DNA of 64,000 bases from an alpha proteobacterium AAP38 (GCA_001296005.1 LJHR01000005.1:372001-436000); one strand, 5' to 3'; positions 7,492-16,220 are shown, counted from the stretch's first letter. The notes: generated by a model from the letters alone, not told the origin. A program made the numbers and translations.

Positions 7492-8832
7492 TCAAGTATT
7501 TGCCGCGCGGGCCAACCGTTGGCGCACATCACGGTAATGGGGCAGCGACCGCCACATGGCGAGCGCTGACAGTGCCAGCAGCGGAATGCCGGTCACGCTG
7601 ATCGACAGGCCGACCGCCAGCGGATCGGCAAAGACATGGTCGGTGGTGACCGCCACCAGCGTCGGCCCCAGGCCCAGCCCGAAGGCCGTATAGGCAAAGG
7701 CCTGCACCGCTGTCGTCATGCCGCGCAGTTCTGATGGCACCAGATCCAGGATGGCCGCGATGCCGACCCCGGCACCGATGGCCAGCAGGAAGGCATAGGC
7801 CGTGAACAGGACCAGCGTCAGGCCGACCCCCGGCATGACCCCGAACAGCAGGCAGGGGACGCCCAGGCTGACAGCGGCGGCGGCAACCATCGGCTTGGCC
7901 GTGGAATGGCCACGTGCCTCCAGGAAATCGGCCAGCAGCCCGCCGACAATGGTGCCCAGCCCCGCCACCCCGATCAGGATGGAGCCCAGCGCTGTTCCCG
8001 TCTCTGACGGGGTGAAGTCATGCACCCGCATCAGCAGCGACGGTGTCCAGCTATTGGCCCCGTAATCGACAATCTGTGTCAGGGTCAGCCCGCCCAGCAG
8101 CAGACCGAATGCCCAACGATTATCAACCAGATAACGGCGCAGCGTATCCAAACCCGGCTTCACATCACCACCCAGGCTTTCCTGCCGCACCGGTTCACGG
8201 ATGGTGGCGACCAGAAGGGCCAGGACAACACCGGCCAGCCCCAGGGTCAGCAGCACGGCACGCCAGGGCGCTACCCCGGCGGACTGTGCCAGACCGGACA
8301 GGGCGCCCAGGCTGAAGACATCGATCAGGATACCGCCGACCAGTGTGGCCATGCCGGCCCCCATCACCATGCCACCGATAAAGATGGCAACCGCTGTCCC
8401 GCGCCGATGCGGCGGGAACAGGTCTGGCACCATGGACAGCACGGCTGGTGCCAATGCCGCCTCCCCGATCCCCACCAGGATACGCGCCCCGAACAACTGC
8501 CCATAGGACTGCGCCAGACCGCAGAGCGCGGTCGCCAGGCTCCACAGGCCAATACCGGCCAGGATCAGGTTGCGCCGCCCATGCCGGTCGGCATGCCGGC
8601 CCATGGGCAGGCCGGCAAAGGCATAGATGATGGCAAAGGCGGCGCCTTGAAGGAAACTCACCTGCGTATCGGTGATCGCCATTTCCGACCGGATCGGGGC
8701 AACCAGCAGGTTCAGGATCAGGCGGTCGGTATAGGAAAGAACGGCGGCCAAAGCGAAGATGACGATGGCGTACCAGGCGCGGGCATCGGCTTCCCGCTTG
8801 GGTCCCGGATCGGGCGGCGATGATAAGGACAT
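7492..8832 (-). CDS. MFS transporter, spinster-like
   Basis: This 446-residue major-facilitator protein has about 12 hydrophobic segments. It begins with LSYTDRLILNLLVAPI and carries the MFS loop 2-3 signature GRHADRHGRRN, the pattern I associate with spinster-type carriers found in aromatic and hydroxy-acid catabolic clusters. The ATG at 8832 follows CAGGGAGA; an in-frame ATG at 8892 would add 20 residues that overlap the A/T-rich operator region and lacks a ribosome site. It is the first gene of the operon with the serine hydrolase. It is divergent from the FAH-family gene, with the 248-bp gap holding two motif copies. It likely imports the catabolic substrate or an intermediate. Confidence 0.88.
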   Translation of the reverse strand: MSLSSPPDPGPKREADARAWYAIVIFALAAVLSYTDRLILNLLVAPIRSEMAITDTQVSFLQGAAFAIIYAFAGLPMGRHADRHGRRNLILAGIGLWSLATALCGLAQSYGQLFGARILVGIGEAALAPAVLSMVPDLFPPHRRGTAVAIFIGGMVMGAGMATLVGGILIDVFSLGALSGLAQSAGVAPWRAVLLTLGLAGVVLALLVATIREPVRQESLGGDVKPGLDTLRRYLVDNRWAFGLLLGGLTLTQIVDYGANSWTPSLLMRVHDFTPSETGTALGSILIGVAGLGTIVGGLLADFLEARGHSTAKPMVAAAAVSLGVPCLLFGVMPGVGLTLVLFTAYAFLLAIGAGVGIAAILDLVPSELRGMTTAVQAFAYTAFGLGLGPTLVAVTTDHVFADPLAVGLSISVTGIPLLALSALAMWRSLPHYRDVRQRLARAANT

Positions 8833-8859
8833 CCCAGCTCTCCCTGTTGCGCTTTTCTT

Positions 8860-8875
8860 ATATGAAAAATTTTTC
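8860..8875. promoter_or_regulatory. Candidate operator, copy 3 (ATATGAAAAATTTTTC)
   Basis: This copy of the recurring AT-R-Y-GAAAA element contains the perfect 12-bp palindrome GAAAAATTTTTC (8864-8875). It lies about 30 bp upstream of the MFS start, where a repressor could block its promoter. Confidence 0.45.
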
Positions 8876-8956
8876 CTAAAAGATAGTGCCACTTAATGTG
8901 GGTTTGATCCGAGATTGGACGTGAGGCTTACATTCTGTCTTGAAACAATATTGATC

Positions 8957-8968
8957 ATACGAAAACGT
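8957..8968. promoter_or_regulatory. Candidate operator, copy 4 (ATACGAAAACGT)
   Basis: This copy of the recurring element lies about 115 bp upstream of the FAH-family gene start (9081). A second small palindrome, CAATATTG (8947-8954), sits next to it. Confidence 0.4.
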
Positions 8969-9080
8969 CGCCGGCCCATCTATCGCTGGCGCCGATAGGA
9001 TGGATCGGCAATCCCGACTTAACGGATGGGACAGCCCATGCCTATGTCGCCGTTCAACGCTGAACGCCATGGGATTGAAG

Positions 9081-10052
9081 ATGAAGCTCGCAAGCCTTGA
9101 CCTTGGTGGCCGTGACGGACGGCTGGTGGTGGTTTCCCGCGATCTGCGCCGCGCCGTCGCCGCGACCGGCATCGCGGAAACCCTGCAGGCCGCCCTTGAC
9201 GATTGGGCGGTGGCGGAACCCAGGCTGCTGGCCCTGTCGGCAGCGCTGGAGGCCGGTACCGCCCCGGATGCCTTTGCTTTTGACCCCGCAAAGGCCCTGG
9301 CACCGTTGCCGCGCGCCTGGCAATGGCTGGACGGTTCGGCCTTCCATGCGCATGGCGAACTGATGGCCAAGGTATTCGGCATCACCAACCCGCACCATGA
9401 CAAGCCCCTGATGTATCAGGGCATGTCCCACCGCTTCATCGCCCCGACCGCACCCGTGCCCTTGCCGACCGAAGCCGACGGCATCGATTTCGAGGGTGAA
9501 TTTGCGGTGGTGACCGGTGATGTCTCCATGGGAACGGATGCCGACACAGCACGCGCCCATATCCGTCTGGTCATGCTGGTCAATGACTGGTCGCTTCGTG
9601 TCCCGGGCCGGGCGGAAATGGAGACGGGCTTCGGCTGGGTCCAGGCCAAACCCGCCTGTTCGGCGGCACCCATCGCCGTAACGCCTGATGAGCTGGGGGA
9701 AAGCTGGGCCGATGGCCGTATCCATCTGAACCTGCTGGTCGACTGGAACGGGGCGCGCTTCGGGGCGGCCAATGGCGGGGCCATGGGTTTCTGTTTCGGA
9801 CAGTTGATCGCCCATGCCGCCCGCACCCGCGACCTGTGCGCCGGTACCATCATCGGCTCGGGCACGGTATCGAACGAGAATTACCGGCAGGTCGGGTCCA
9901 GTTGCATCGCCGAACGGCGCGGAATCGAAATGCTGGATGAAGGTGCTGCCCGCACCGGCTTCATGCGTTTCGGTGACCGGGTGCGGATGGAAGTGCTGCA
10001 CGACGGGCAAAGTGTCTTCGGCGCCATCGACCAAGAGGTCGTGAAGGGCTGA
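9081..10052 (+). CDS. Fumarylacetoacetate hydrolase family protein
   Basis: This 323-residue FAH-superfamily protein begins MKLASLDLGGRDGRLVVVS, the usual N-terminal domain of the long FAH form. The metal-binding E-x-E is E138/E140 (FEGEF), with the third acidic ligand probably D169 in NDWSLR. FAH enzymes hydrolyse or hydrate beta-diketones and 2-oxo-enoic acids released by aromatic ring cleavage, so this enzyme may act late in the pathway of the downstream genes. I prefer ATG 9081; an ATG at 9069 is also in frame, and a longer form from 9000 would add a spurious leader. The next gene begins 190 bases later in the same direction, with a possible internal promoter between. Confidence 0.88.
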   Translation: MKLASLDLGGRDGRLVVVSRDLRRAVAATGIAETLQAALDDWAVAEPRLLALSAALEAGTAPDAFAFDPAKALAPLPRAWQWLDGSAFHAHGELMAKVFGITNPHHDKPLMYQGMSHRFIAPTAPVPLPTEADGIDFEGEFAVVTGDVSMGTDADTARAHIRLVMLVNDWSLRVPGRAEMETGFGWVQAKPACSAAPIAVTPDELGESWADGRIHLNLLVDWNGARFGAANGGAMGFCFGQLIAHAARTRDLCAGTIIGSGTVSNENYRQVGSSCIAERRGIEMLDEGAARTGFMRFGDRVRMEVLHDGQSVFGAIDQEVVKG

Positions 10053-10242
10053 ATGAGCTCTATCACCGTGGCCGATGCATTGTATCGGTATAAACGGCTT
10101 TGGTGATTTATTCGGCGGGCTTATGGTTGGTGGCATGGAGGTCCGCGACGGCGGCCCTCCGCCCCAATCCACGATAAAGACCCGCCGAACTGGCGGGCAT
10201 GTCCGGCTGCCGCCCCCTGGGTGGGTGGCCTGGGAGGAGCAT

Positions 10243-11364
10243 GTGTCCTTGATCCGTAATGCGCTTGTCGTTGGCGGTGGCATCGCCGGCATGTCGGCCA
10301 CTCTGGTGCTGTCACGTCTGGGTGTATCGGTTGATGTGATCGACCAGGACCCGGCCTGGCGTGTCTATGGCGCCGGTATCTCCATAACCGGCCCGACGCT
10401 GCGCGCGTTTCAGCGGCTGGATATCCTGGATGATTTCCGCCAGCACGGTTATTGCGCGGCCAGCACGCGCCTGTTCACGCCCACCGGCCACCCGATTGGG
10501 GAGGTGGCGATCCCGCCGCTGGCTGCCGACCTGCCGTCTGGCGGCGGCATCATGCGGCCCATCCTGCATGAAATCCTGGCCAGCCGCACCCGTAAGGCCG
10601 CAGCCGATATCCGCCTGGGCATCACCATCGATCACTATGCCGAGGATGCGGACGGCGCGGACGTGACGTTCAGCGATGGCCGCACGGGGCGTTACGATCT
10701 GGTGATCGGGGCCGACGGCATCTATTCCCGCACGCGCGGCCTGCTTTTCCCCGATGCGCCCAAGCCGCGCTTCACAGGTCAGGCCTGTTGGCGCGTCACC
10801 GCCCCCCGACCGGAGGGGGTGAAGGGTGTGGAGATGTTCCTGGGCGCGCCGATCAAGGCGGGCGTGAACCCCTGTTCGCCCGATCAGATGTATCTGTTCG
10901 CGCTGGAGGCCATTGCCCCCAATACCCGGCATGCCGAGGCGGACCTGCCCGGTCTTCTGCGCGCACGGCTGGCGGGGTTCGGCGGGTCTGTCGGCTTTGT
11001 CCGCGATCAGATCAGCGACCAGTCGGTGGTGAATTTCCGCCCCTTGGAGACGCTGCTGCTGCCTGGTCCGTGGCATACGCGGCGTGGCCTGCTGATCGGT
11101 GATGCGTCCCACGCCACCACCCCGCATCTGGCATCGGGTGCCGGCATGGCGATGGAGGATGCGGTGGTGCTGGGCGATGTGCTGTCGGCCAGTGACAGCC
11201 TGTCCGCCGCGCTGAGCGCCTTCATGACCCGCCGTTATGACCGCTGCGCCATGGTGGTGAACAATTCCGTCCGCCTGGGCGAGATCGAGTTGAGCGGCGT
11301 CCATAGCGACGAACATCCCCGCCTGATGAACCAGACCATGGCCGCCCTGGCCCAACCACTTTGA
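10243..11364 (+). CDS. FAD-dependent class A monooxygenase
   Basis: This 373-residue single-component flavin hydroxylase (PF01494 type) has the FAD-binding GGGIAG at 11-16, the DG motif in GADGIYSR at about 156-163 and the GD motif in IGDASHATTPHLASGAG at 285-301. Such enzymes use NAD(P)H and O2 to hydroxylate phenolic rings, typically making the catechol or hydroquinone later cleaved by a dioxygenase. I chose a GTG start at 10243: GGGAGG lies just upstream and the Rossmann motif follows immediately. The overlapping ATG at 10241 is out of frame and stops after three codons. It is the first of five closely packed genes (to 14522) that form the ring-hydroxylation and cleavage unit. Confidence 0.9.
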   Translation: MSLIRNALVVGGGIAGMSATLVLSRLGVSVDVIDQDPAWRVYGAGISITGPTLRAFQRLDILDDFRQHGYCAASTRLFTPTGHPIGEVAIPPLAADLPSGGGIMRPILHEILASRTRKAAADIRLGITIDHYAEDADGADVTFSDGRTGRYDLVIGADGIYSRTRGLLFPDAPKPRFTGQACWRVTAPRPEGVKGVEMFLGAPIKAGVNPCSPDQMYLFALEAIAPNTRHAEADLPGLLRARLAGFGGSVGFVRDQISDQSVVNFRPLETLLLPGPWHTRRGLLIGDASHATTPHLASGAGMAMEDAVVLGDVLSASDSLSAALSAFMTRRYDRCAMVVNNSVRLGEIELSGVHSDEHPRLMNQTMAALAQPL

Positions 11365-11383
11365 TATTGGGAGTGAGCTTGAG

Positions 11384-12286
11384 ATGACCCGTGTGACGGA
11401 TATCCGCTATGTCGGCTATGGCGTGACGGATCTGGAGGCCGAACGCGCCTTCTACCGCGACAAGTGGGGCCTGCGCGAGGTGGCGGCCAAGGATGGCATG
11501 GTCTATTTCGCAGCCGAGGGCGCGCGGGAACTGTATGTCGTCCGCCTGCGTGCATCGGATGTGAAGCGGGTCGATGTCATCGCCTTCGCCGCTGACAGCA
11601 ATGCCGATGTGGACGCCCTGCATGACAAGGTTGTGGCCGCCGGTTGCCGCGTGATCTTTGCACCGACGGAGCTTGCCTCCTTCGGCGGCGGCTATGGTTT
11701 CCGCTTCTTCGGGAAGGACGGCCTGACCTTTGAGATCTCCGCCGGGGTGGAGCAGGGGCCGTCGCGGCCCGTGCTGGCCAAGGAAGCCCTGCCGGAAAAG
11801 ATTAGCCACGTTGTCATGCACTCACCCGATCACAAGGGTGCGGTGGATTTCTTCTGTAATGTCCTGGGCTTCCGCGTGTCGGACTGGCTGGGCGATTTCA
11901 TGTGCTTCCTGCGCTGTAATGAATGGCACCACCGGGTGGCCTTCCTGCCGGGCCCGCCCTGCCTGAACCATGTCGCCTATGACATGCCGGACATGGATGC
12001 GATGATGCGCGGCGTGGGCAAGCTGAAAAAGGCGGAGGTTGAGCTGCGCTGGGGGCCGGGCCGGCACACGGCGGGCAACAACACCTTCAGCTATTTCACC
12101 ACCCCGTCGGGCTTTGCGGTTGAATATACGGCGGAGCTGGAGAAGGTGGATGACGCCACCTGGGTCGCCACCGTGCACAAGCCGACGCCAGAGACCATGG
12201 ATCAGTGGGGGGCCGGCAGCGGCGGGCCGCAGACCATGCCGCATCCCGCACCCGATGCCGGCCTGTTCCAGGCCGTGGGGGTCTGA
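11384..12286 (+). CDS. Type I extradiol ring-cleavage dioxygenase (two VOC domains)
   Basis: This 300-residue protein contains two vicinal-oxygen-chelate domains (about 5-120 and 140-255), the architecture of type I extradiol dioxygenases such as catechol 2,3- and biphenyl-2,3-diol 1,2-dioxygenases. The Fe(II) triad is visible in the second domain: H142 (KISHVVMHS), H196 (CLNHVAYD) and E247 (FAVEYTAE). The second-shell residues fit too: H182/H183 in EWHHRVAF, H228 and Y237. It should open a catechol-like ring meta to the hydroxyls using O2. A tail of about 45 residues follows the second domain. It lies 19 bases after the monooxygenase and 3 bases before the hydrolase, so hydroxylation, cleavage and hydrolysis are encoded in order. 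Confidence 0.88.
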   Translation: MTRVTDIRYVGYGVTDLEAERAFYRDKWGLREVAAKDGMVYFAAEGARELYVVRLRASDVKRVDVIAFAADSNADVDALHDKVVAAGCRVIFAPTELASFGGGYGFRFFGKDGLTFEISAGVEQGPSRPVLAKEALPEKISHVVMHSPDHKGAVDFFCNVLGFRVSDWLGDFMCFLRCNEWHHRVAFLPGPPCLNHVAYDMPDMDAMMRGVGKLKKAEVELRWGPGRHTAGNNTFSYFTTPSGFAVEYTAELEKVDDATWVATVHKPTPETMDQWGAGSGGPQTMPHPAPDAGLFQAVGV

Positions 12287-12289
12287 GCC

Positions 12290-13453
12290 ATGGCGCTTTT
12301 CCAGTACTTCCCCAACAATTACATCTGGAACCTGTCCGTCAACATCGCCATCGAAAGCGGTGGCCGGGTTGGTGAGATCGAGGATATGTGCCGCCCCCTG
12401 CTGGAGGCTGCGGCGCGGGGCGAGGATGCCGGCACCGGCGCCTTCCTGGCGCAATGGGTAGCCATGGGCGACAAGCTGGTCGGCCTGGCCAGTGAGGATG
12501 AGGCACGGGGCCGTGCCCTTTCCGCTGGGGCCAAGCTGCAACGCGCGTCGCTCTACTACATCACGGCGGAACGTATGCAGGGCCATGGCCATCCGGGCCG
12601 GGCAGAGACCTTCGCAAAGGGTCAGGACGCCTTCCGTCGCGGCACTTCCCTGGCGCGGGAGAACTGCGCCCGCGTGGAAATCCCCTTCGGCGACAGCTTC
12701 ATCCCCGGCCTGTTCACCAAGGCCGAAGGGGTTGACGGTCCCGCCCCTTGCGTCCTCTATGTGAACGGCCTGGACAGCTGCAAGGAGCTGCTATTCTGGT
12801 CCTGGCTGCCGCATGCCCTGGCCAAGCGTGGCATCTCCACCCTGTGTATCGACCAGCCGGGCACAGGCGAGGCACTGCGCGCCAACAACCTGTACGCCAC
12901 GCATGAAACCGAACGCTGGGCCACGCCGGTGTTTGATTATCTGGCCGCGCGACCCGACGTCATCGCTGACAAGATCGGCATGGTAGGCATCTCCCTCGGT
13001 GGATACTTCACCCCGCGTGCGGTAGCGTTCGAGCCGCGCTTTGCCAGCGGTGCTGTGTGGGGTGCCAATCATGATTGGCGCGAAGTGCAGCAGAAGCGCC
13101 TGAAGCGGGAAGGGGAGAACCCGGTTCCGCACTACTGGGGCCACGTGCGCTGGGTCTTCGGCGCCAAGGACATGGATGATTTCTTCGCCAAGGCGGAAGG
13201 CATGCATCTGAACGGGGTGCTGGACCGGATCAAGGTGCCGTTCCTGGTCACCCACGGGGCCAAGGACCGCCAAATCTCGGTCGATTACGCCCACCAGACC
13301 TATGATCAACTGGTGAACTCGCCCCAGCGTGAGCTGAAAATCTTCACCGAGCGGGAAGGGGGCGTGGAACATGTCGGGGCCGACAACATGTCGTTCGGCC
13401 GCGATTACATCGCCGACTGGTTCGCCGACACGCTGGGTGGACATACGGCGTGA
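12290..13453 (+). CDS. Alpha/beta-hydrolase, 2,6-dihydroxypseudooxynicotine hydrolase-like C-C hydrolase
   Basis: This 387-residue alpha/beta-hydrolase has a helical N-terminal cap (about 1-125) ahead of the catalytic domain. That is the layout of the nicotine-pathway C-C hydrolase of Arthrobacter and of FrsA-like esterases rather than of classical MhpC/BphD enzymes. The nucleophile elbow is GISLGG with S235; the likely acid is D326 (HGAKDRQ) and the base H361 (GGVEHVG). Placed directly after an extradiol dioxygenase, it most likely hydrolyses the ring-cleavage product, releasing an acid side chain. The exact substrate is unknown. The ferredoxin start overlaps its stop codon by four bases. 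Confidence 0.85.
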   Translation: MALFQYFPNNYIWNLSVNIAIESGGRVGEIEDMCRPLLEAAARGEDAGTGAFLAQWVAMGDKLVGLASEDEARGRALSAGAKLQRASLYYITAERMQGHGHPGRAETFAKGQDAFRRGTSLARENCARVEIPFGDSFIPGLFTKAEGVDGPAPCVLYVNGLDSCKELLFWSWLPHALAKRGISTLCIDQPGTGEALRANNLYATHETERWATPVFDYLAARPDVIADKIGMVGISLGGYFTPRAVAFEPRFASGAVWGANHDWREVQQKRLKREGENPVPHYWGHVRWVFGAKDMDDFFAKAEGMHLNGVLDRIKVPFLVTHGAKDRQISVDYAHQTYDQLVNSPQRELKIFTEREGGVEHVGADNMSFGRDYIADWFADTLGGHTA

Positions 13454-13743
13454 GTGTGACGCTGCATAGGGCGGACGGGGTGGTGACGGTCGACGTCCCC
13501 CCCGGCCATTCCCTGTTCCAGGCCATCGCCGCCCGGAACCGTGAGATGATCACGGCTCTGTGCGGCGGTTGCTGTGTTTGTGGTACCTGCCGGGTGCGGG
13601 TTCTCGATGGGGATCCCGGCCCGATGGGGCAGGATGAGGCGCATCTGCGCCGCCAGCTTGCCATCACCGACCCTGCCATTCGCCTTGCCTGCCAGATGCG
13701 GCCCGGTTGTGGGCTGCGCGTTGACATCATCCAGCCGGAGTAA
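13450..13743 (+). CDS. [2Fe-2S] ferredoxin, XylT-like
   Basis: This 97-residue plant-type ferredoxin has cluster ligands C38, C44, C47 and C81 (C-x5-C-x2-C ... C), with two extra cysteines (C41, C42) inside the loop. It starts with GTG inside the stop of the preceding hydrolase (GTGA overlap), implying translational coupling. The monooxygenase in this cluster is a single-component flavoprotein that needs no ferredoxin. The best role is therefore that of XylT-type ferredoxins: re-reducing iron in an extradiol dioxygenase inactivated by oxidation. That role is inferred from gene order. Confidence 0.87.
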   Translation: MSVTLHRADGVVTVDVPPGHSLFQAIAARNREMITALCGGCCVCGTCRVRVLDGDPGPMGQDEAHLRRQLAITDPAIRLACQMRPGCGLRVDIIQPE

Positions 13744-13748
13744 GCGCC

Positions 13749-14522
13749 ATGCCGCGCATCATCGATCTGTCGGTGCATCTGGAAAATGACGTGCCTGCCG
13801 ACCCGCCCTTCATGCGGCCCAAGATCCGTTACGCCAGCCATGCCGAAGGGGCGGCTGAATATTGTCAGATGTTCCCTGGCCTGAAGGCCGACCAGCTGCC
13901 CGATGGTGAGGGCCCGGCGGCGGAGTGGGTGGAACTGACCACCCATAACGGCACGCATATGGACGCGCCCTGGCATTACCATTCCACGATGGATGGCGGC
14001 AAACGCGCCATCACCATTGACGAGGTGCCGCTGGACTGGTGCTTCCGGCCCGGTGTGAAGCTGGATTTCCGCCACCTTCCCGACGGGCATGTCGTCACGG
14101 CGGCAGAGGTGGAGGCCGAACTGGCCCGCATCGGCCACACGCTGCAGCCGCTGGATATCGTGCTGGTCAACACCGCCGCCGGTGCTGCCTATGGCCGCCC
14201 CGACTTCCTGGCTAAGGGCTGCGGTATGGGGCGGGAGGCGACGCTGTATCTGGTTGAACGCGGCGTGCGCGTGACCGGTATCGATGGCTGGAGCTGGGAT
14301 GCCCCATTCCCCTTCACCGCCGCGAAGTTCAAGGAAACGGGCGATGCGTCCCTGATCTGGGAGGGGCATTATGTCGGCAAGGATGTCGGTTACTGCCACA
14401 TGGAAAAACTGACCAACCTGGAAAGCCTGCCCGCCACGGGCTTCACAGTAGCCTGCTTCCCCGTGAAGGTGCGGGCGGCATCCGCCGGCTGGACTCGCGC
14501 CGTGGCGATCATGCCGGATTGA
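13749..14522 (+). CDS. Cyclase-family metal-dependent hydrolase
   Basis: This 257-residue protein belongs to the cyclase family (PF04199), which includes kynurenine formamidase and other metal-dependent amide or lactone hydrolases. The signature HNGTHMDAPWHYH is at 66-78, with metal ligands expected at H66, H70, D72 and H76; a second conserved block is IDGWSWDAPF. It could open a lactone or amide arising after ring cleavage. It starts 5 bases after the ferredoxin and is the last gene of the unit, followed by a terminator-like hairpin. No signal peptide is visible. Confidence 0.88.
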   Translation: MPRIIDLSVHLENDVPADPPFMRPKIRYASHAEGAAEYCQMFPGLKADQLPDGEGPAAEWVELTTHNGTHMDAPWHYHSTMDGGKRAITIDEVPLDWCFRPGVKLDFRHLPDGHVVTAAEVEAELARIGHTLQPLDIVLVNTAAGAAYGRPDFLAKGCGMGREATLYLVERGVRVTGIDGWSWDAPFPFTAAKFKETGDASLIWEGHYVGKDVGYCHMEKLTNLESLPATGFTVACFPVKVRAASAGWTRAVAIMPD

Positions 14523-14551
14523 GTGGGAAAAGCGGACGGTTGTAACGCTCG

Positions 14552-14588
14552 CGGGGCACCAGACAGATTCCGGTGCCCCGTATTCGTT
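14552..14588 (+). terminator. Likely terminator after the ring-cleavage operon
   Basis: The stem CGGGGCACC (14552-14560) pairs with GGTGCCCCG (14572-14580), with a loop of 11, followed by TATTCGTTTT. The U-tract is imperfect. It lies 30 bases past the cyclase stop and right at the stop of the converging GH43 gene. Confidence 0.65.
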
Positions 14589-16220
14589 TTAGAGTGCCCG
14601 GTAACGGAAATCACTGAAAGTCGCTGACCCTTGCCCCGCCGCGAACAGGGCCGGGCGCAGGCTTGCCAGATCGCCGATCGTGTTGGCGTGATAGCCCGAT
14701 GTCTCTGCCCGGACACCATGCCGTATCCAGTCCGTTCCGTTCAGGCTGTAATAGTAAGTGACGATGTGGCGGTCATTGGTGATCCGCAGATGCAGACGGT
14801 TGACTGCCGGTGCCGGTTCGCGCCAATGGCTTTCCTTACCGCCATTATAGGTCTTCATGCGTTCGCCATTGATCCCCAGGCCCAGGAACAGACGGTCATT
14901 GAAGAACAGCAGCAGGCCCGCCTCGCCCTTGCCGTCCAATGCGACGGTGACCGAAATCTCATAAGCATGGTCGCCGGCCATCTGGGTCAGGGGGGAGCAA
15001 TCATGCGGCCCATTGCCCTTGCCACGCATGACAAGTCCGCCCTTGGTCAGGCTGGCCCGTTCAATTTCATTCGGACCACCGGCATAGAAACTCCACCGGG
15101 AGCCAAAGGACGGCTTTGAGAAGTCGTCGGAACGGGCCACCCCGTGGGGGGCGGACGGGATATTCAGCGGCTTTCGCAACGGATGCGCAAGGTCGCCACC
15201 CGTGGCCTTGAACCACCCATCCTCCGTCCATTCGACGGGTTCCATCAGCGTCTGCCGCCCCAGGGTGCGGTAGCCGTTTTCATAGCCGTGATAGACCATG
15301 AACCATTGGTCCCCTGGCCCACAGACCAGGGTGGCATGCCCGCGCGACATCCAGCGTTCGTTGGCGTCCGTGGTTCTGACAATCGGGTTGTGTGGGCAGT
15401 TTTCCCAGGGCCCATGGACGGACCGGGAGCGTGCGGCGATGACCATATGGCCGGTTGGCGGGCCGGCGGTGCCGCCAACAGCACTGATCAGATAGAACCA
15501 GTCCCCCCGCCGCAGCAGTTTCGGCCCCTCCAGCGCATAGGCTTCCGTGATCCAGTCATCGGGGTAGCGCCAGCCGTCATAGACCTTTTCCACCGGCCCG
15601 ATGGTGGACAAACCATCATCGGACAGGCGAACACGCCTGATACCCGAAAGGAACAGGTAGCGGTGCCCATCCTCACCGACCAGATGGCCCGGATCGATCA
15701 TGCCCCGCAGACCAAGATCAATCGGCGCACTCCACGGCCCTGTAATGCTCGGCGCATGAATGACATAGATATTGATCGGTGCCGGCAGGGTTGTGGCCCA
15801 TGGAACCTTCAAGAAGGGGATATAGATATAATACCGGTCCTTATGTTTGATCAGATCGACGGCAAAGACCATTCCAGGCGGCTTTTCCAAGGCCGTGCAG
15901 AGCGGGGTCCAGTTCACGAGATCGCGTGAATGCCAGATCAGCAGGCCCGGTGACGCTTCGAAAGACGAATGCGTCATGTAGTAATCATCCCCATCCTTCA
16001 GGATGCTGGGATCGGGGTGGTCACCGGCCAGGATCGGGTTCAGAAAGGTTCCGTCGCCAAGGTCGGCACGACGCTGCCCCTCAATCCCACGCGCCCAGTT
16101 GGTGGCCTCCGCCCTTTCCCCCGGTGTATCGGCTTTGGCTGTAAAAAGCCCAAGCGCCGAAGCCGGCATGGCCGCTGAACCGGCCAGTGCCATGCGGAAT
16201 AGGTCACGTCTGGTGCTCAT
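14589..16220 (-). CDS. Glycoside hydrolase family 43 with Tat signal
   Basis: This 543-residue protein has a twin-arginine leader (STRRDLF, residues 2-8, hydrophobic to about 30), so it is probably exported folded. The five-bladed propeller domain (about 55-390) carries GDHPDPS with the likely catalytic base D70, the pKa-modulating D176 (MIDPG) and the acid Glu in ALEGPKLL (E231). The C-terminal ~170 residues look like the beta-sandwich that accompanies many GH43 beta-xylosidases and arabinofuranosidases. It probably removes xylose or arabinose from plant oligosaccharides. ATG 16220 has a strong GGAGGAAAC site; an in-frame upstream ATG would overlap the epimerase gene. It is the last gene of a minus-strand set with the epimerase and SDR. 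Confidence 0.88.
   Translation of the reverse strand: MSTRRDLFRMALAGSAAMPASALGLFTAKADTPGERAEATNWARGIEGQRRADLGDGTFLNPILAGDHPDPSILKDGDDYYMTHSSFEASPGLLIWHSRDLVNWTPLCTALEKPPGMVFAVDLIKHKDRYYIYIPFLKVPWATTLPAPINIYVIHAPSITGPWSAPIDLGLRGMIDPGHLVGEDGHRYLFLSGIRRVRLSDDGLSTIGPVEKVYDGWRYPDDWITEAYALEGPKLLRRGDWFYLISAVGGTAGPPTGHMVIAARSRSVHGPWENCPHNPIVRTTDANERWMSRGHATLVCGPGDQWFMVYHGYENGYRTLGRQTLMEPVEWTEDGWFKATGGDLAHPLRKPLNIPSAPHGVARSDDFSKPSFGSRWSFYAGGPNEIERASLTKGGLVMRGKGNGPHDCSPLTQMAGDHAYEISVTVALDGKGEAGLLLFFNDRLFLGLGINGERMKTYNGGKESHWREPAPAVNRLHLRITNDRHIVTYYYSLNGTDWIRHGVRAETSGYHANTIGDLASLRPALFAAGQGSATFSDFRYRAL

Noticed and set aside
5498-7537. A 679-codon open frame on the + strand opposite the serine hydrolase
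   Set aside because: It is antisense to a gene with signal peptide and catalytic motifs. The product is rich in His, Gln, Gly and Arg with no domain, as expected from third-position GC bias.
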